Shown here piece by piece: positions 31,886 to 42,518 of a stretch of DNA of 64,000 bases (positions within the stretch are counted from its first letter, which is position 1; the number at the start of each line of letters is the position of its first letter). Source of the stretch: Neoarius graeffei (Eukaryota; Chordata; Actinopteri; Siluriformes; Ariidae); the NCBI RefSeq assembly GCF_027579695.1, contig NC_083574.1, positions 42,639,059-42,703,058 of the forward strand, given 5' to 3'. The position numbers were made by a program, and so were the translations under genes. The notes under the pieces were generated by a model that worked only from the letters and a program-made list of their open reading frames with translations, did no database searches and had not been told where the DNA came from.

Positions 31886-32147
31886 TGTCACAACAGAAGG
31901 ACTCTCAGGTGTGCTCTGGACAGCACGCGCTCCGAACTGACTCACTCGCGTGCCATGAATGACACACACCTGCACGGGATTAATGCGCAATCAGCGCACC
32001 TAAATAAGGACTCAGAATGCAGACTTACTTTGCGAAGTATTGTGTTGTTGTGACACATTACCGAGCCTTGTTTCTTTTATAATAAAGATCTTCTGCACTT
32101 ACATCCGTCTCCAATCATCCCTGACAGAATACTTTGCCCCGCTGACA
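31886..32147 (+). mobile_element. Solo LTR-like fragment, probably Ty3/Gypsy-type
   Basis: Begins TGTCACAACAG and ends CGCTGACA, flanked by the 5-bp duplication CTAGT (31881-31885 and 32148-32152). It contains a CACCTAAATAAGGACTC promoter-like region and an AATAAAG signal before the end. An internal TGACAGAATACTTTGCC at 32122-32138 resembles the LTR/leader junction of fish Gypsy elements, so the solo LTR may carry a short internal remnant. No coding sequence is present. Confidence 0.6.
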
Positions 32148-32387
32148 CTAGTATAGCATGCACTTGTACACTTCCGCTGTGTTCGCGGAAAATGATATCA
32201 CACATGATGGAGTTATGGTGGCCTTCCTGACAAAAAATAGTAATATCTATTTTCATCACTTTAGTGGTTATATTGTTAAGAACAAATTCAAAATACAGCT
32301 TTTTTTTTAAAAAGAGACAGACATAAAGATGGACTTTTAGCTCAATTTGTTTATTTGCGAGATATTTTCTTTAACAGATTCTCAGCA

Positions 32388-32752
32388 TGCGGCACGGTGG
32401 TGTAGTGGTTAGCGCTGTCGCCTCACAGCAAGAAGGTCCTGGGTTCGAGCCCCGGGGCCGGCGAGGGCCTTTCTGTGTGGAGTTTGCATGTTCTCCCCGT
32501 GTCCGCGTGGGTTTCCTCCGGGTGCTCCGGTTTCCCCCACAGTCCAAAGACATGCAGGTTAGGTTAACTGGTGACTCTAAATTGACCGTAGGTGTGAATG
32601 TGAGTGTGAATGGTTGTCTGTGTCTATGTGTCAGCCCTGTGATGACCTGGCGACTTGTCCAGGGTGTACCCCGCCTTTCACCCGTAGTCAGCTGGGATAG
32701 GCTCCAGCTTGCCTGCGACCCTGTAGAAGGATAAAGCGGCTAGAGATAATGA
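32388..32752 (+). mobile_element. Full-length SINE-1 copy
   Basis: Flanked by the 11-bp duplication GATTCTCAGCA (32377-32387 and 32753-32763). The head is well conserved (CGGCACGGTGGTGTAGTGG, GGGTTCGAGCCCC). The tail is short, ending AGAGATAATGA. A small deletion (GTAGAAGG for GTAGAACAGG) is shared with the copy in the LINE-C tail, so both may derive from one source subfamily. Confidence 0.95.
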
Positions 32753-32763
32753 GATTCTCAGCA

Positions 32764-34180
32764 CATTAGAACATAGGTAACATGGCTGGCCACAAACACA
32801 GATACACCCAACAAATCTGGCACATAGAACTTTATAGATATTATTGTTGTCCTAATACTGTACTACCTCCCAGAGAGGTCTTGTAAAACTTCTGTGTTCA
32901 ATAGTTTTCTTTGTCAAGTAGCACTAACATACTTGGATTTACAGGACTGAAACTACTATTAAAATCATTACTGCTGTATTTATAGCTTTTTTAATACATA
33001 GTATAGCTTATTTCTGGTTGAAGAACAGTGAAGATAAAGATTCCTGAACTTACACAAATGCTTGGATGTTCATAGAATCAATGAACACGTGAACATGAGC
33101 AATGAAGCGAGGGAGGTTAGACAATCCGTCACGGCTTGAATGTTTCTGAGAAATATCCGAGACCACTCTAAAGAAGAAAAGTGGCTTGGACAACAAGAGA
33201 TAAGAATGAAGAGTTACAGGACCTTTATATGCACCATGTGTACATATACAGATCAAAGATTCCAGAATATTCCATGTGACGTATAACCTTGTTCTCTTAT
33301 ATACAATATAGTTAACTCTGGCTTTGGCTCTCACTTGGTTTGAGGTTATTCATTATTTGGTTAGCTTTATATCAACAGCTCAGCTCATTGGTTCATTTAA
33401 AAAATGTCACACTGAATCAAATCTAAATCCCCATAAAGAAATGAGGAAGCAAAATTGCCAAAAACTCATGCAGGTTTCTTTAATAAAGTTCGATGTTGCT
33501 TCACAGCTTCACGATCCATGGTTCAATCTTGAGCTTGGATTACTGTCTGTTTGGGGTTCCACATGTTCTCCAAGTGTCTTCCCACCTTCTGAATACATAC
33601 CAATAAGTGGACTCGCTACAGGTATGTCCGTGACCACAACAAAGCAGTTAATAAAGATGAATTAATGAATGAACACATGCACGGTTCAAATAGAGTAACT
33701 TCCTTTTCAGATTATATTGCAATAAGGAATCCTAAACCATCTGAATCAAAATTCCTCACAAATCAAGTACATTACAGTCCTCTGCTTGCTTTTCCAATGT
33801 TCTGGAAAAAGATTTCTCAGTGACAGATGTAACTTTGCTCTGCTAACCTCACCAGAGGAGGCTTACCACCTTCATCTGTCCATCTGGTCCAATTCCAGAT
33901 GGACTGCTGCCAAACACATAAACCCAAACACATGGAGGTCCAAGAATATTTCATGCTTATTTTGTGAAATAGCTGTTAATTTTTTTTTTAACACATGGAA
34001 AAGATGTACCACAATGATTATTATAGTGAGTAGATAAATCATGCATGGAATGAAGTAGGATGGTGATAGTATAGAACGTTTATGAATTTAAAAAAAACAA
34101 AAAACACTGTTGGATCAGTTTTCTAATAACTAAATATCTAATTGGCTATCCTCTTCTATTACTGACTAGTTAATTAACAA
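32764..34180. other. No recognisable gene or repeat
   Basis: Unique-looking AT-rich sequence. The frames at 33050-33334 (minus), 33324-33665 (plus) and 33786-34037 (plus) have no recognisable domain or splice context. Confidence 0.45.
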
Positions 34181-34279
34181 TTATTCCACAAAATCGAGTT
34201 GTACATGAGCTGATAGCTGATGAGGCACATAGCACCAAGTTGGCTATAAGTCATGTACAACGAGATTGAGTGGAATAAC
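34181..34279. repeat. ~100-bp imperfect inverted repeat
   Basis: TTATTCCACAAAATCGAGTT + GTACATGAGCTGATAGC is mirrored by GCTATAAGTCATGTACAACG + AGATTGAGTGGAATAA, forming a hairpin at the left border of MITE M1 copy 2. Confidence 0.8.
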
Positions 34280-34915
34280 TGTTTGATTAGATCCACATTC
34301 ACTGGATTTTGAGAAACAGAGCATTTTTACTTTTATTTTTTTGGAAATTTGATAAATAAAAACTTTATACAAAATGTCCGACAAACCATTTCTGCTTAGA
34401 ATGTAAACAAACTGGTGAAATGACAGTAGCAATTTGTGAAAAGTCAAAGTCCCTCTTACGCCAGAATCTGGTCTTCCCAGGCAGTCTCCTGTCCCAGCAC
34501 TAGCCAACTCTTTAAGGCGTATGGGTGCAGCGCCAATCTCCATTTTGATAGCCCTTGGCCTCTCACCTGTACAGCTAGGGTTACAGTGGGAGGGCTAGTC
34601 CTCTGGACACCACGAGAGTTTGATTTTTATTTTTTGCAAATTCAATAAATAAAAACTTCATACAAAACATCAGACAAAATAATTTCCGCTTAGAATGTAA
34701 ACAAACTGGTGAAATAGCAGTAGCAATTTGTGAAAAATGCTGAAATAATAATTCTTGAAAAATAAAAATATGTTCTTACCATCAAATACTTTTATTCCAT
34801 ATTTTGTTGCTTTTTTGTATTTTTTGGAGTTTTGTTTTCAAGTAGAGTTTTTATTTCGTCCTCTGTTGGTTCAGCAACACGCTCCGCCATTTTGTTTTTC
34901 TCTACTCACATGTTC
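34262..34915. mobile_element. MITE-like repeat M1, copy 2, interrupted by repeat R1
   Basis: 34262-34438 matches 15505-15690 (GATTGAGTGGAATAACTG, ATCCACATTCACTGGATTTT, CTGCTTAGAATGTAAACAAA). Repeat R1 in reverse orientation occupies 34440-34620. M1 then restarts from its interior at 34622, repeating about 110 bp already present before R1, and runs to CCGCCATTTTGTTTTTCTCT at 34906. The overlap suggests two M1 copies or a duplicating rearrangement, not simple insertion. Confidence 0.68.
34440..34620 (-). repeat. Dispersed repeat R1, copy 2 (reverse)
   Basis: GTCAAAGTCCCTCTTACGCC, AATCTGGTCTTCCCAGGCAG, TACAGCTAGGGTTACAGTG and CCTCTGGACACCACGAGAGT are the reverse complement of R1 blocks at 5660-5740/6862-6980 and 55920-56060. 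Confidence 0.68.
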
Positions 34916-34919
34916 AGTC

Positions 34920-35890
34920 ACATGATCACTATCTGTGTTTACATCCCTCCGAGGGCAGATGCAGCCGCTGCATGTGAGAGGATTCACTCTGTCACAGCAA
35001 GGCTGCAGACACAGCACCCTGAAGCATTTATGATAATTTCTGGGGACTTTAATTGTGCTAATTTGGATTATACTTTGGCTGCTTTTTACCAGGCTGTGGA
35101 CTGTCCAACTAGGAACAACAGGACAATTGACTTGCTGTATGCTAATGTGAGGGATGCATACAGAGTCACACCCCTCCCCCCACTAGGGAAGTCTGCCCAC
35201 AACCTGGTTCGTCTACAGCTGAAGTACACCCCCCTGGTCCAAAAGCAGCCTGCAACAACTAGTTCCATCAGGAGATGGTCCCCTGAAATGGAAGATGCCC
35301 TCAGAGACTGCTATGACACCACAGACTGGGATGTGCTGCTTAGCTCACACTGTGAGGACATAGAGGGGCTGACACACTGTCTGACAGATTATCTCAACTT
35401 CTGTGCAGACGTGGTTTCCCCCGCTAAGACTGTACGGTGTTACCCTAATAACAAGCCATGGTTAACACAGGAAGTCAAAGCTGTCCTCAACAGGAAGAAG
35501 CCCGCCTTCAGGAACAGGGACAGGGAGGCGATGAAAGCAGCACAGCAGGAGGTGAAACGCTGCGTGAGGGAAGCTAAGGACAGCTACAGGAGAAAGGTGG
35601 AGCAGAAGCTGAAGGAGAACAGCATGAGGAAGGTCTGGGAAGGTGTGAAAACCATCACAGGCCACAACACAAAGACCAGAGTCATTGAAGGGACAGTGGA
35701 GAGGGCGAATGAGTTGAATGACTTCTTCAATCAGTTCAACCAGCCCACGTCCCCCCATCCTCCCCCTCACTGCAGCCATCTCTCCTTCTTCCCTCAACAC
35801 ACCTCCCCCCAGTCATCGCAGCAGCCCCCTCCTCCTCCTCAACACAGACTCCTCCATGCATTACTGCAGACCAGGTCAGAGGTCAACTGA
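34920..35890 (+). pseudogene. LINE-C endonuclease C-terminus and linker
   Basis: The coding block is open from 34832, but the first ~30 residues are MITE sequence. It shows MIISGDFNCANLDYT (GDFN catalytic motif), PLGKSAHNLVRLQLKYTPL (SDH motif as SAH), then SIRRWSPEMEDALRDCYDTT, PWLTQEVKAVLNRKK and RKVWEGVKTITGHNTKTR, the endonuclease-RT linker typical of fish L2/Rex-type LINEs. The frame shifts near 35740-35880, where a proline-rich out-of-frame stretch begins. Confidence 0.85.
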
Positions 35891-35968
35891 GGAAGCTTCA
35901 CCCCAGGAAAGCAGCAGGCCCAGACAAGGTGTGTCCCCAACTACTGAAGACCTGCGCTGCTGAACTGG

Positions 35969-37291
35969 GTGAACCACTCCAACGCATTCAACCTCAGCCT
36001 GCAGCTGGGGAGAGTGCCCACCCTCTGGAAGACATCATGCATCATTCCAGTTCCCAAGAAGAACTGGCCCAGCGAGCTGAACGACTTCCGACCAGTGGCA
36101 CTCACTTCACATCTGATGAAGACATTGGAGCAGCTCTTCCTCAGCCTCCTCAGACGCCAGGTGCAACATGCCCACGACTGTCTGCAGTTTGCGTACCGGG
36201 CAGGTGTTGGTGTGGAAGATGCCATCCTCTACCTGCTACACCGAGCCCACTCGCATCTGGATAAGGGAAATGGCACAGTGACGATTCTCTTCTTGGACTT
36301 CTCGAGTGCCTTCAACACCATCCAGCCCCTTATGCTTCAGGACAAACTGAACAGGATGCGAGTGGACCCCTGCCTGATCATCTGGATCTCCAGCTACCTC
36401 ACCGACAGGCCGCAGTACATCAGGCTGAAGGACATCACGTCTGACACTGTGATTAGCAACACCGGAGCACCCCAGGGCATGGTGCTGGCCCCTCTTCTCT
36501 TCACTCTGTACACCACGGACTTCTGCTACAACTTGGAGCTGTTTCACATTCAGAAGTTCGCCGATGACACAGCCATCGTGGGGTGTATCAGGGATGACAG
36601 AGAGGAGGAGTATAGGAGCCTGGTGAGAGACTTTGCCGTTTGGTGCAACAGGAACCATCTGCAGCTCAACACCTCGAAGACCAAGGAGCTGGTCATTGAC
36701 TTTGGGAGGTCCAGACCAAGGTCACGACCAGTTCTGATCGAGGGAGTCGAGGTGGAGGCTGTGGATTCCTACAAGTACCTCTGGTTGTAGCTGGACAGCA
36801 AGCTGGACTGGACTTGCAACACCAACCACTTGTACAGGAAGGGACAGAGCTGGCTATACTTCCTGAGGAGGCTGCGGTCCTTTAACATGTGCAGGAAACT
36901 CCTGTGGATGTTCTATCAGTCCGTGGTTGCCAGTGTCCTGTTTTACACCGTGGTGTGCTGGGGGGGCAGCACATCCAAGAAGGACACATCCAGGCTGGAC
37001 AAACTGATCAGGCGGGCTGGCTCTGTGGTCGGCATGAAGCTGGACTCTCTGGTGACGGTGGCAGAGAAGAAGACTATGGACAAAATACTAAACATCATGG
37101 ACGATGCCAGTCACCCTCTGCACACCGTCATCAGCAACCAGAGGAGCCTGTTCAGTGACAGAATGCTCCTTCCCAAGTGCAGGACTAACAGACTTAAAAA
37201 CTCCTTTGTCCCTCATGCCATCAGACTGTACAACTCCTCTCTGGGGGGGAGGAGGGGTAACAGGAGGACAGAGGACGGGAAGGAGCAGTAG
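35969..37291 (+). pseudogene. LINE-C reverse transcriptase and C-terminal domain
   Basis: The first block carries [56 protein letters not shown] (catalytic Asp at residue 110), [20 protein letters not shown] and [11 protein letters not shown] (FADD at residues 197-200). It ends at TAG 36788-36790 within YLWL*LDSKLDW, most simply a Gln-to-stop change, and the same frame then continues (FLRRLRSFNMCRKLLWMFYQ, RLIKLIRRAG-like, PHAIRLYNSSLGGRRGN) to 37291. RT catalytic residues are intact. Confidence 0.88.
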
Positions 37292-37549
37292 CCTAGCCTG
37301 ACAAAAAGCAATACTGGACAATGTGGAATACGTATAATGTGCAATACCTCTTCTGTTGGACTTTTTTTCCCCTTCCTCTTCCCCATATCTTATTCTTATT
37401 CTTTTTTATATTTGTATATGCAAATACCTAATTTAATTTAATTTATCTAGAAGTTTTTCTCTATTTCTATTCTCTGTTTATCCTGTAATGATGCTACTGG
37501 AATTTTAATTTCCCTGAGGGAACCCGCCCAAAGGGATCAATAAAGTTCT

Positions 37550-37924
37550 CATCTCATCTCATTATCTCTAGCCGCTTTATCCTTCTACAGGGTCGCAGGC
37601 AAGCTGGAGCCTATCCCAGCCGACTACGGGCGAAAGGCGGGGTACACCCTGGACAAGTCGCCAGGTCATCACAGGGCTGACACATAGACACAGACAACCA
37701 TTCACACTCACATTCACACCTACGGTCAATTTAGAGTCACCGGTTAACCTAACCTGCATGTCTTTGGACTGTGGGGGAAACCGGAGCACCCGGAGGAAAC
37801 CCACGCGGACACGGGGAGAACATGCAAACTCCACACAGAAAGGCCCTCGCCGGCCCCGGGGCTCGAACCCAGGACCTTCTTGCTGTGAGGCGACAGCGCT
37901 AACCACTACACCACCGTGCCGCCC
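37550..37924 (-). mobile_element. SINE-1 inserted in the LINE-C polyadenylation tail
   Basis: Flanked by the perfect 13-bp duplication TCAATAAAGTTCT (37537-37549 and 37925-37937), which includes the AATAAA signal of the LINE. The LINE tail then continues (ATCTTACCTAATCTAATCTAG). The head is well conserved and complete in reverse orientation. Confidence 0.96.
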
Positions 37925-38036
37925 TCAATAAAGTTCTATCTTACCTAATCTAATCTAGCTAGACAGTTGTTTTAAATGCTTATCTACCAATCATTAGAAT
38001 TTGCCTGGATGTTTTGAGAAATCACTAACATTCTTG

Positions 38037-38372
38037 GGCGGCACAGTGGTGTACTGGTTAGTACTGTTGTCTCACAGGAAGAAGGTTCTAGGTTTGAGCC
38101 CAGCAGCCTTTCTGTGTGGAGTTTGCATGTTCTCCCCGTGTCTGTGTGGGTTTCCCCCACAGTCCAAAGACATGTAGGTTAGGTTATTTGGTGGCTCTAA
38201 ATTGACTGTGAATGTGAGTGTGAATGGTTGTTTGTCTCCATGTGTCAGCCCTGTGATGATCTGGTGACTTGTCCAGGGTGTACCCCACCTCTCGCCCATA
38301 GTCAGCTGGGATAGGCTCCAGTTTGCCCACGACCCTGCACAGGATAAGCGGTTATGGATAATGAATGAATGA
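38037..38372 (+). mobile_element. SINE-1 copy with short internal deletions
   Basis: Flanked by ACTAACATTCTTG (38024-38036) and ACTAACATTCCTG (38373-38385). It lacks the GCGAGGG and CTCCGGGTGCTCCGG segments found in full copies. The tail is (GAAT)n: ATGGATAATGAATGAATG. Confidence 0.93.
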
Positions 38373-38385
38373 ACTAACATTCCTG

Positions 38386-39277
38386 TTAAATGTTTTCCAA
38401 TCATATTGTGATGTGAAGGATTGTAAATACAGAACTGGTAAAGGTAATTTGTTATCACTGTTTTGCTCTTGTCAGAAAGCCTTGTTACCATTTTTTGTAT
38501 GAAAATTTCACACTATTTGGAAATCCCAGCTGCCTTTGTCTTTGTGTGAACATTTTGGATCAAACAAATCAATTTTAACTAGTCCAAAAGTATATAGGTA
38601 CGTTCACTGACTATGGGAATGTAGGTTCATTACTTCTGCCAACTTTGTTGGATGAGATTGTTTTCACATCCATTTGTTTGTTTGTTTGTCTGTTCCCAAT
38701 GTAACTCAAAAAGTAATGAATGGATTTTGAGGGCATTTTGAGGAAAGGTAAGCCATGAACCAAGGACCAACTGATTAGATTTTGATGCAAATCTGTATAT
38801 GTACCGGTATGTGGATCCAGGTTTTTTTTTTTGTCTGTTCCCAACACAAGTCAAAAAGTATTGAACGGATTTTGATTAAATTTGGTGTACAGCTTTAGCA
38901 TTACCCTAGGTTCAAGTGATTTGATGTTGATGTTGATCTGAATACAGATTAGTAAACATTTGGATATTCTAATATGTTGTTTGACAGAGGCATGCACTCT
39001 ACTGAGTGCCCTTCTAGTTAACAATGAAATTTCCCCTCTTCAAAGATGCTCACTCAAACATTAGCTTTCCACACAATTTTACCTGAGATAAAGTGAGAAA
39101 TTAAAAGAGGAGAAAAAAATCATCATATCTCATCTTATATATTTTACAGTAATAATTTATCAATATTTTTTCACTTATAAAGTTGCTTTAAAGAACACTA
39201 GTAAAGTGCACTATATAGCCAAAGGATGTTAGGGAAATCTGTTCATTACACTTATACATGTTTCTTCCCACCCTAAA
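38386..39277. other. No gene; part of an unassigned fish-type repeat at about 38640-38990
   Basis: 38650-38900 has paired blocks: TTGTTTGTCTGTTCCCAATG + CTCAAAAAGTAATGAATGGATTTTGA, and again TTTGTCTGTTCCCAACAC + TCAAAAAGTATTGAACGGATTTTGA, about 145 bp apart. This indicates two tandem units of a dispersed repeat. The rest is AT-rich and unrecognised. Confidence 0.5.
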
Positions 39278-39285
39278 GTCAGAAG

Positions 39286-40259
39286 CAGTGCTGTAGTTGA
39301 GTCACTAAACCTTGAGTCCGCATCCAGTCTCGAGTCCCCAGTGTTCAAGTCCAAGTCAAGTCCAAGTCATTCAAGAAAATTTCAAGTTGAGTCCGAGTCG
39401 AGTCCACTATTGATTCGAGTCGAGTCCGATTTGACGGTGGCTGTTGCTGCCTTTATGTGAAACTGTCTCTGCTACTGTGTTGGACTAATGTTACTGCTTG
39501 ACTGCCTCATTTTAGTTAATAAGCTACAGATAAAAAGCTTGTTCATTGCTCAGAAAGCCCCGCTCACTATCAACAGGGCAAATAACATGAGAGAGAGTTA
39601 ACACTAGCTAGTTCATCAGTCAGCAAGCAAGCCCCGCTATCAACAGAGCAATGAACATCGTGTGTCATTTACTTCTCTGGGTGGAGTCTTGCCAAATGAC
39701 AATTGAAGTTCGAGGTTGTCCCTGTTGTCTCCTTGATAGTTCTTCTGCATATGGAACACATAGCAGTGCATTTTTTACCACTGCATGAGAAGTCTGTATA
39801 AGCAAGGCGGACAATCCTAGGGGTTTCTCTCCAGGCATTTTAGCACCATTAACGTTAGTTTGTTCCTGAACATGACGTATGAACAGGTGAATGTGCATTC
39901 TCTTTCACAAATTTAGTATAAAATTTAATGTAGATATAAATATCCATCCATCCATTATCTGTAACCGCTTATCCTGTGCAGGGTCGCAGGCAAGCTGGAG
40001 CCTATCCCAGCTGACTATGGGTGAGAGGCGGGTACACCCTGGACAAGTCGCCAGGTCATCACAGGGCTAGGTATAAATATCTTATGTCAAATTATTATGG
40101 TATGTTACAAAATATAAAGAAAAAATCAGAGTCCTCGTCTCCCATTTATGAGTCTGAATGCAGTTAATGCACGAGTCCAAATCATCAGTGCTCAAGTCCA
40201 AGTCAGGTCATGAGTCCTTAAAATTAGGGCATGAGTCGGACTCAAGTACTGCAAGCCTG
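39286..40259. mobile_element. Non-autonomous hAT element rich in GAGTC motifs
   Basis: Flanked by a perfect 8-bp duplication GTCAGAAG (39278-39285 and 40260-40267). Ends CAGTGCTGTAGTTGAGTC and, reverse-complemented, CAGGCTTGCAGTACTTGAGT are imperfect inverted repeats. Subterminal GAGTCC/AAGTCC repeats are dense (39310-39430 and 40130-40240), plausible transposase-binding arrays. A partial SINE lies inside. Confidence 0.88.
39944..40067 (-). mobile_element. Truncated SINE-1 (3' part) inside the hAT element
   Basis: Contains only the sense 3' 124 bp. Flanked by TAGATATAAATAT (39931-39943) and TAGGTATAAATAT (40068-40080), so it is a 5'-truncated retroposition event, not a later deletion. Confidence 0.9.
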
Positions 40260-40267
40260 GTCAGAAG

Positions 40268-41444
40268 CACACACTTGTATGTCTTTGCATGTTGTAGGAT
40301 TCACTAAAATGTAGGCCTTGTTCACCTGCGGCATTAACATGCATGCTGAGTGATCAGCTCGTCAGTCGGTAGTGATGAGTACAGGTGTTAAGTTGTGATC
40401 CTGTTACTCAAACTACATTCAAAGGTGGTCTGGGATGCCTATGGCCACATGACATTTGTAGTGTGAGCATGAATGCGTCTCGATGCAGCCCAGTCAGCAA
40501 CAAAGGAGTGCCTGATTGACTGTATCACTGCCCTAGCTGGAAAATCTGTAATCATTGTGAGACTGTTTAGAATAGCACTGAAAAGAGAGCTAGTTCCTGT
40601 TCAGCTAATGGAAAAAGATGATGTGACAACAGCAGAGATGAAACCAACTGCTTTTCATAGCTTCTTTCATCCCCTCAGCTCTCATTCATTTATTAAGTTT
40701 CATTAAGTTAATTAAGTTTCATTAATAGACCACATGATTAAAATATTTAAAACAGTCTGTACAGGTTCATGAGAGAGGATTCAGGGAACATTTCTGTCTG
40801 AAAATAAATACAGAAAAAAACATGCAATTCAAAGTTTTGAAACGGCCTGTAAAGATATATGAGATTGGAGCTGCAGGATATTTATTTTCTGCCTGGAAAT
40901 AAATGCTGTGGAAGTCTGACATAACAAATGTGCATTACAGCCTTCCTCCTGTGGAAATGATGTATGAAATTTGATCACAAGTAATCACTGAAGACATGGT
41001 CATAATGCCAGGTGCTAGCATCTTAGCTGTCCAAATCTATATCTCCATTCACTTGTTAAACCTACATAATACTGACTATATACAGTAGTTAGCTGTCTTG
41101 AGGAGGAAAATATACATCATTCATCACAGTTAGCTAACTAGCTTGTTGCTAGCAAATGACAAGCATGGAAGTGTCTATGGTTTGTTCCCACTTTGTAGCT
41201 CAAAGGGTTAGGGCACAATGGTTGAAAATTATGTAATTCCAAGCACCAACTTCCCACTTTCAATGTAATTTTAATGCAGCACGACCTCACAAAGTGTGTA
41301 TGTGTGTGTAAATATGTGTCCATATAGTCCATGAAACAGGACATGTCAAAGAAACAGGAAGTAAGCAGTTAGAACAGAGGGGATGTGGCCCTCTGCTGGT
41401 GTGGAGCTTGAGTTGGTATAACTTTCAAAATGAAATTTGATTTT
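40268..41444. other. No recognisable gene or repeat
   Basis: AT-rich sequence. The frame at 40473-40706 has no recognisable domain. Confidence 0.45.
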
Positions 41445-41511
41445 ATAGAGGATTTCGACGTGACATCACAGGTCACGTGACGCCCCGGTGTCCACCATTT
41501 TGAAGGTCAAG

Positions 41512-41845
41512 CTAGCTAATGTCAACAACATAGTAGCTGGTATGTTACTGTAGTAATGTTTACGTTCAGTCATTTGGATGACTGTTAAAACCTTTCAGTC
41601 TCAAGTTTTTCCTTTACTGTATTTACTAGTTTACTGAGCTAGCGCGCTCGGGCAGGCTGGGAGCGAGCGCGCTAGCTCGGGCAGGCTGGGAGCGAGCGCG
41701 CTAGCTCGGGCAGGCTAGCTCAGTAAACTAGTAAATACAGTAAAGGAAAAACTTGAGGCTGAAAGGTTTTAACAGTCATCCAAACGACTGAACGTAAACA
41801 TTGCTACAGTAACATACCAGCTACTATGTTGTTGACATTAGCTAG
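41512..41845. repeat. 132-bp-arm inverted repeat with 70-bp GC-rich tandem spacer
   Basis: The left arm (41512-41643) and right arm (41714-41845) are nearly perfect reverse complements, with only scattered single-base differences (such as ATTTGGATGAC/GTCATCCAAAC). The 70-bp spacer holds about 2.4 copies of a 29-bp unit, CTCGGGCAGGCTGGGAGCGA + GCGCGCTAG. RNA from this region would fold into a very long hairpin. Confidence 0.96.
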
Positions 41846-42092
41846 TGCTAACAGCTAGCTGCTAGTGCACTGCTACAACTACACCGACCCTAATAATACA
41901 GTTCTTAGTCATTGCCTGGTAACAGCAAATTTATAACGGGCCATGTCTCAACAGACTAAGAAGTTATTTCAATGACATTTAATAACATTTTGTTTATCTT
42001 GAGGACCGAAAGTAAATGAAAATGTGAACAAACCTTAGCTGTAATAAGATGGCGACCACCGGCTCCAGGGACGACCCGCTGATGTAGGCATG

Positions 42093-42518
42093 TTACCCAG
42101 CCTGGTTTTTAACGACATAGGTATACAGATCATGTGGGCTGAAGTCAGGTAAAGACGAGGGCTTCGTGTACTTCCATACGTCAGTGAACAATCCTGGTGG
42201 AAGCAGGTAAACGTCGTTCTCTAAGCCTGCTAACCTCAATTTTTGCAAATACCTCTCCCTCTGCTCGCCCTGTAAATGCCCTACGTTGCTGGATAGTGAA
42301 GGTGTTTTCTGCATCTCGCTCCTTTTTCTTTTATGTTTTTTCCCTGGTATTTCCCACACGCCTGACTGCAGGTCAGGAAGATCACCCGCGCTGCAGCGCT
42401 GCAAAGCCAGAAAAAGATAGCCTGGTAACATGTACGGATCACGTACACCAGCATCATTGATTTTCTGGTGATATCGCTTCTTACTCGCGTCATCTAGGCC
42501 AGATAAAATACTCGACAA
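42093..42518 (-). pseudogene. SWIM/YqaJ-associated transposon protein relic with a duplicated motif
   Basis: A 141-residue frame contains two similar segments: KKRYHQKINDAGVRDPYMLP (about 13-32) followed by DLPDL, and RERYLQKLRLAGLENDVYLL (about 87-106) followed by LPDFSPHDLYTYVV. The pattern RYxQKx(3)AGx(3-4)D/VxYxLP...LPDxxxxDLYxYVV matches the relics at 5.8 kb and 44.1 kb. A lysine/arginine-rich linker (KKHKRKRSE) lies between the halves. No SWIM finger or nuclease motif is left. It could be an N-terminal DNA-binding or adaptor domain; function unknown. Confidence 0.6.

Larger units (their letters stand above)
34920..37536 (+). mobile_element. LINE-C, 5'-truncated L2/Rex-like LINE
   Basis: Starts inside the endonuclease (ITICVYIPPRADAAAACERI) and continues through linker, RT and C-terminus to a 3' UTR ending CCCAAAGGGATCAATAAAGTTCT. 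Coding blocks at 34920-35890, 35969-36790 and 36830-37291 are in different frames or separated by stops. The left part adjoins MITE M1 at about 34915. The tail is interrupted by a SINE at 37550. Confidence 0.88.

Noticed and set aside
35462..36225. Minus-strand frames of about 94-140 residues over LINE-C
   Set aside because: Antisense shadows of the endonuclease linker and RT. The proline-rich plus-strand stretch near 35750-35880 is likewise out-of-frame LINE sequence.
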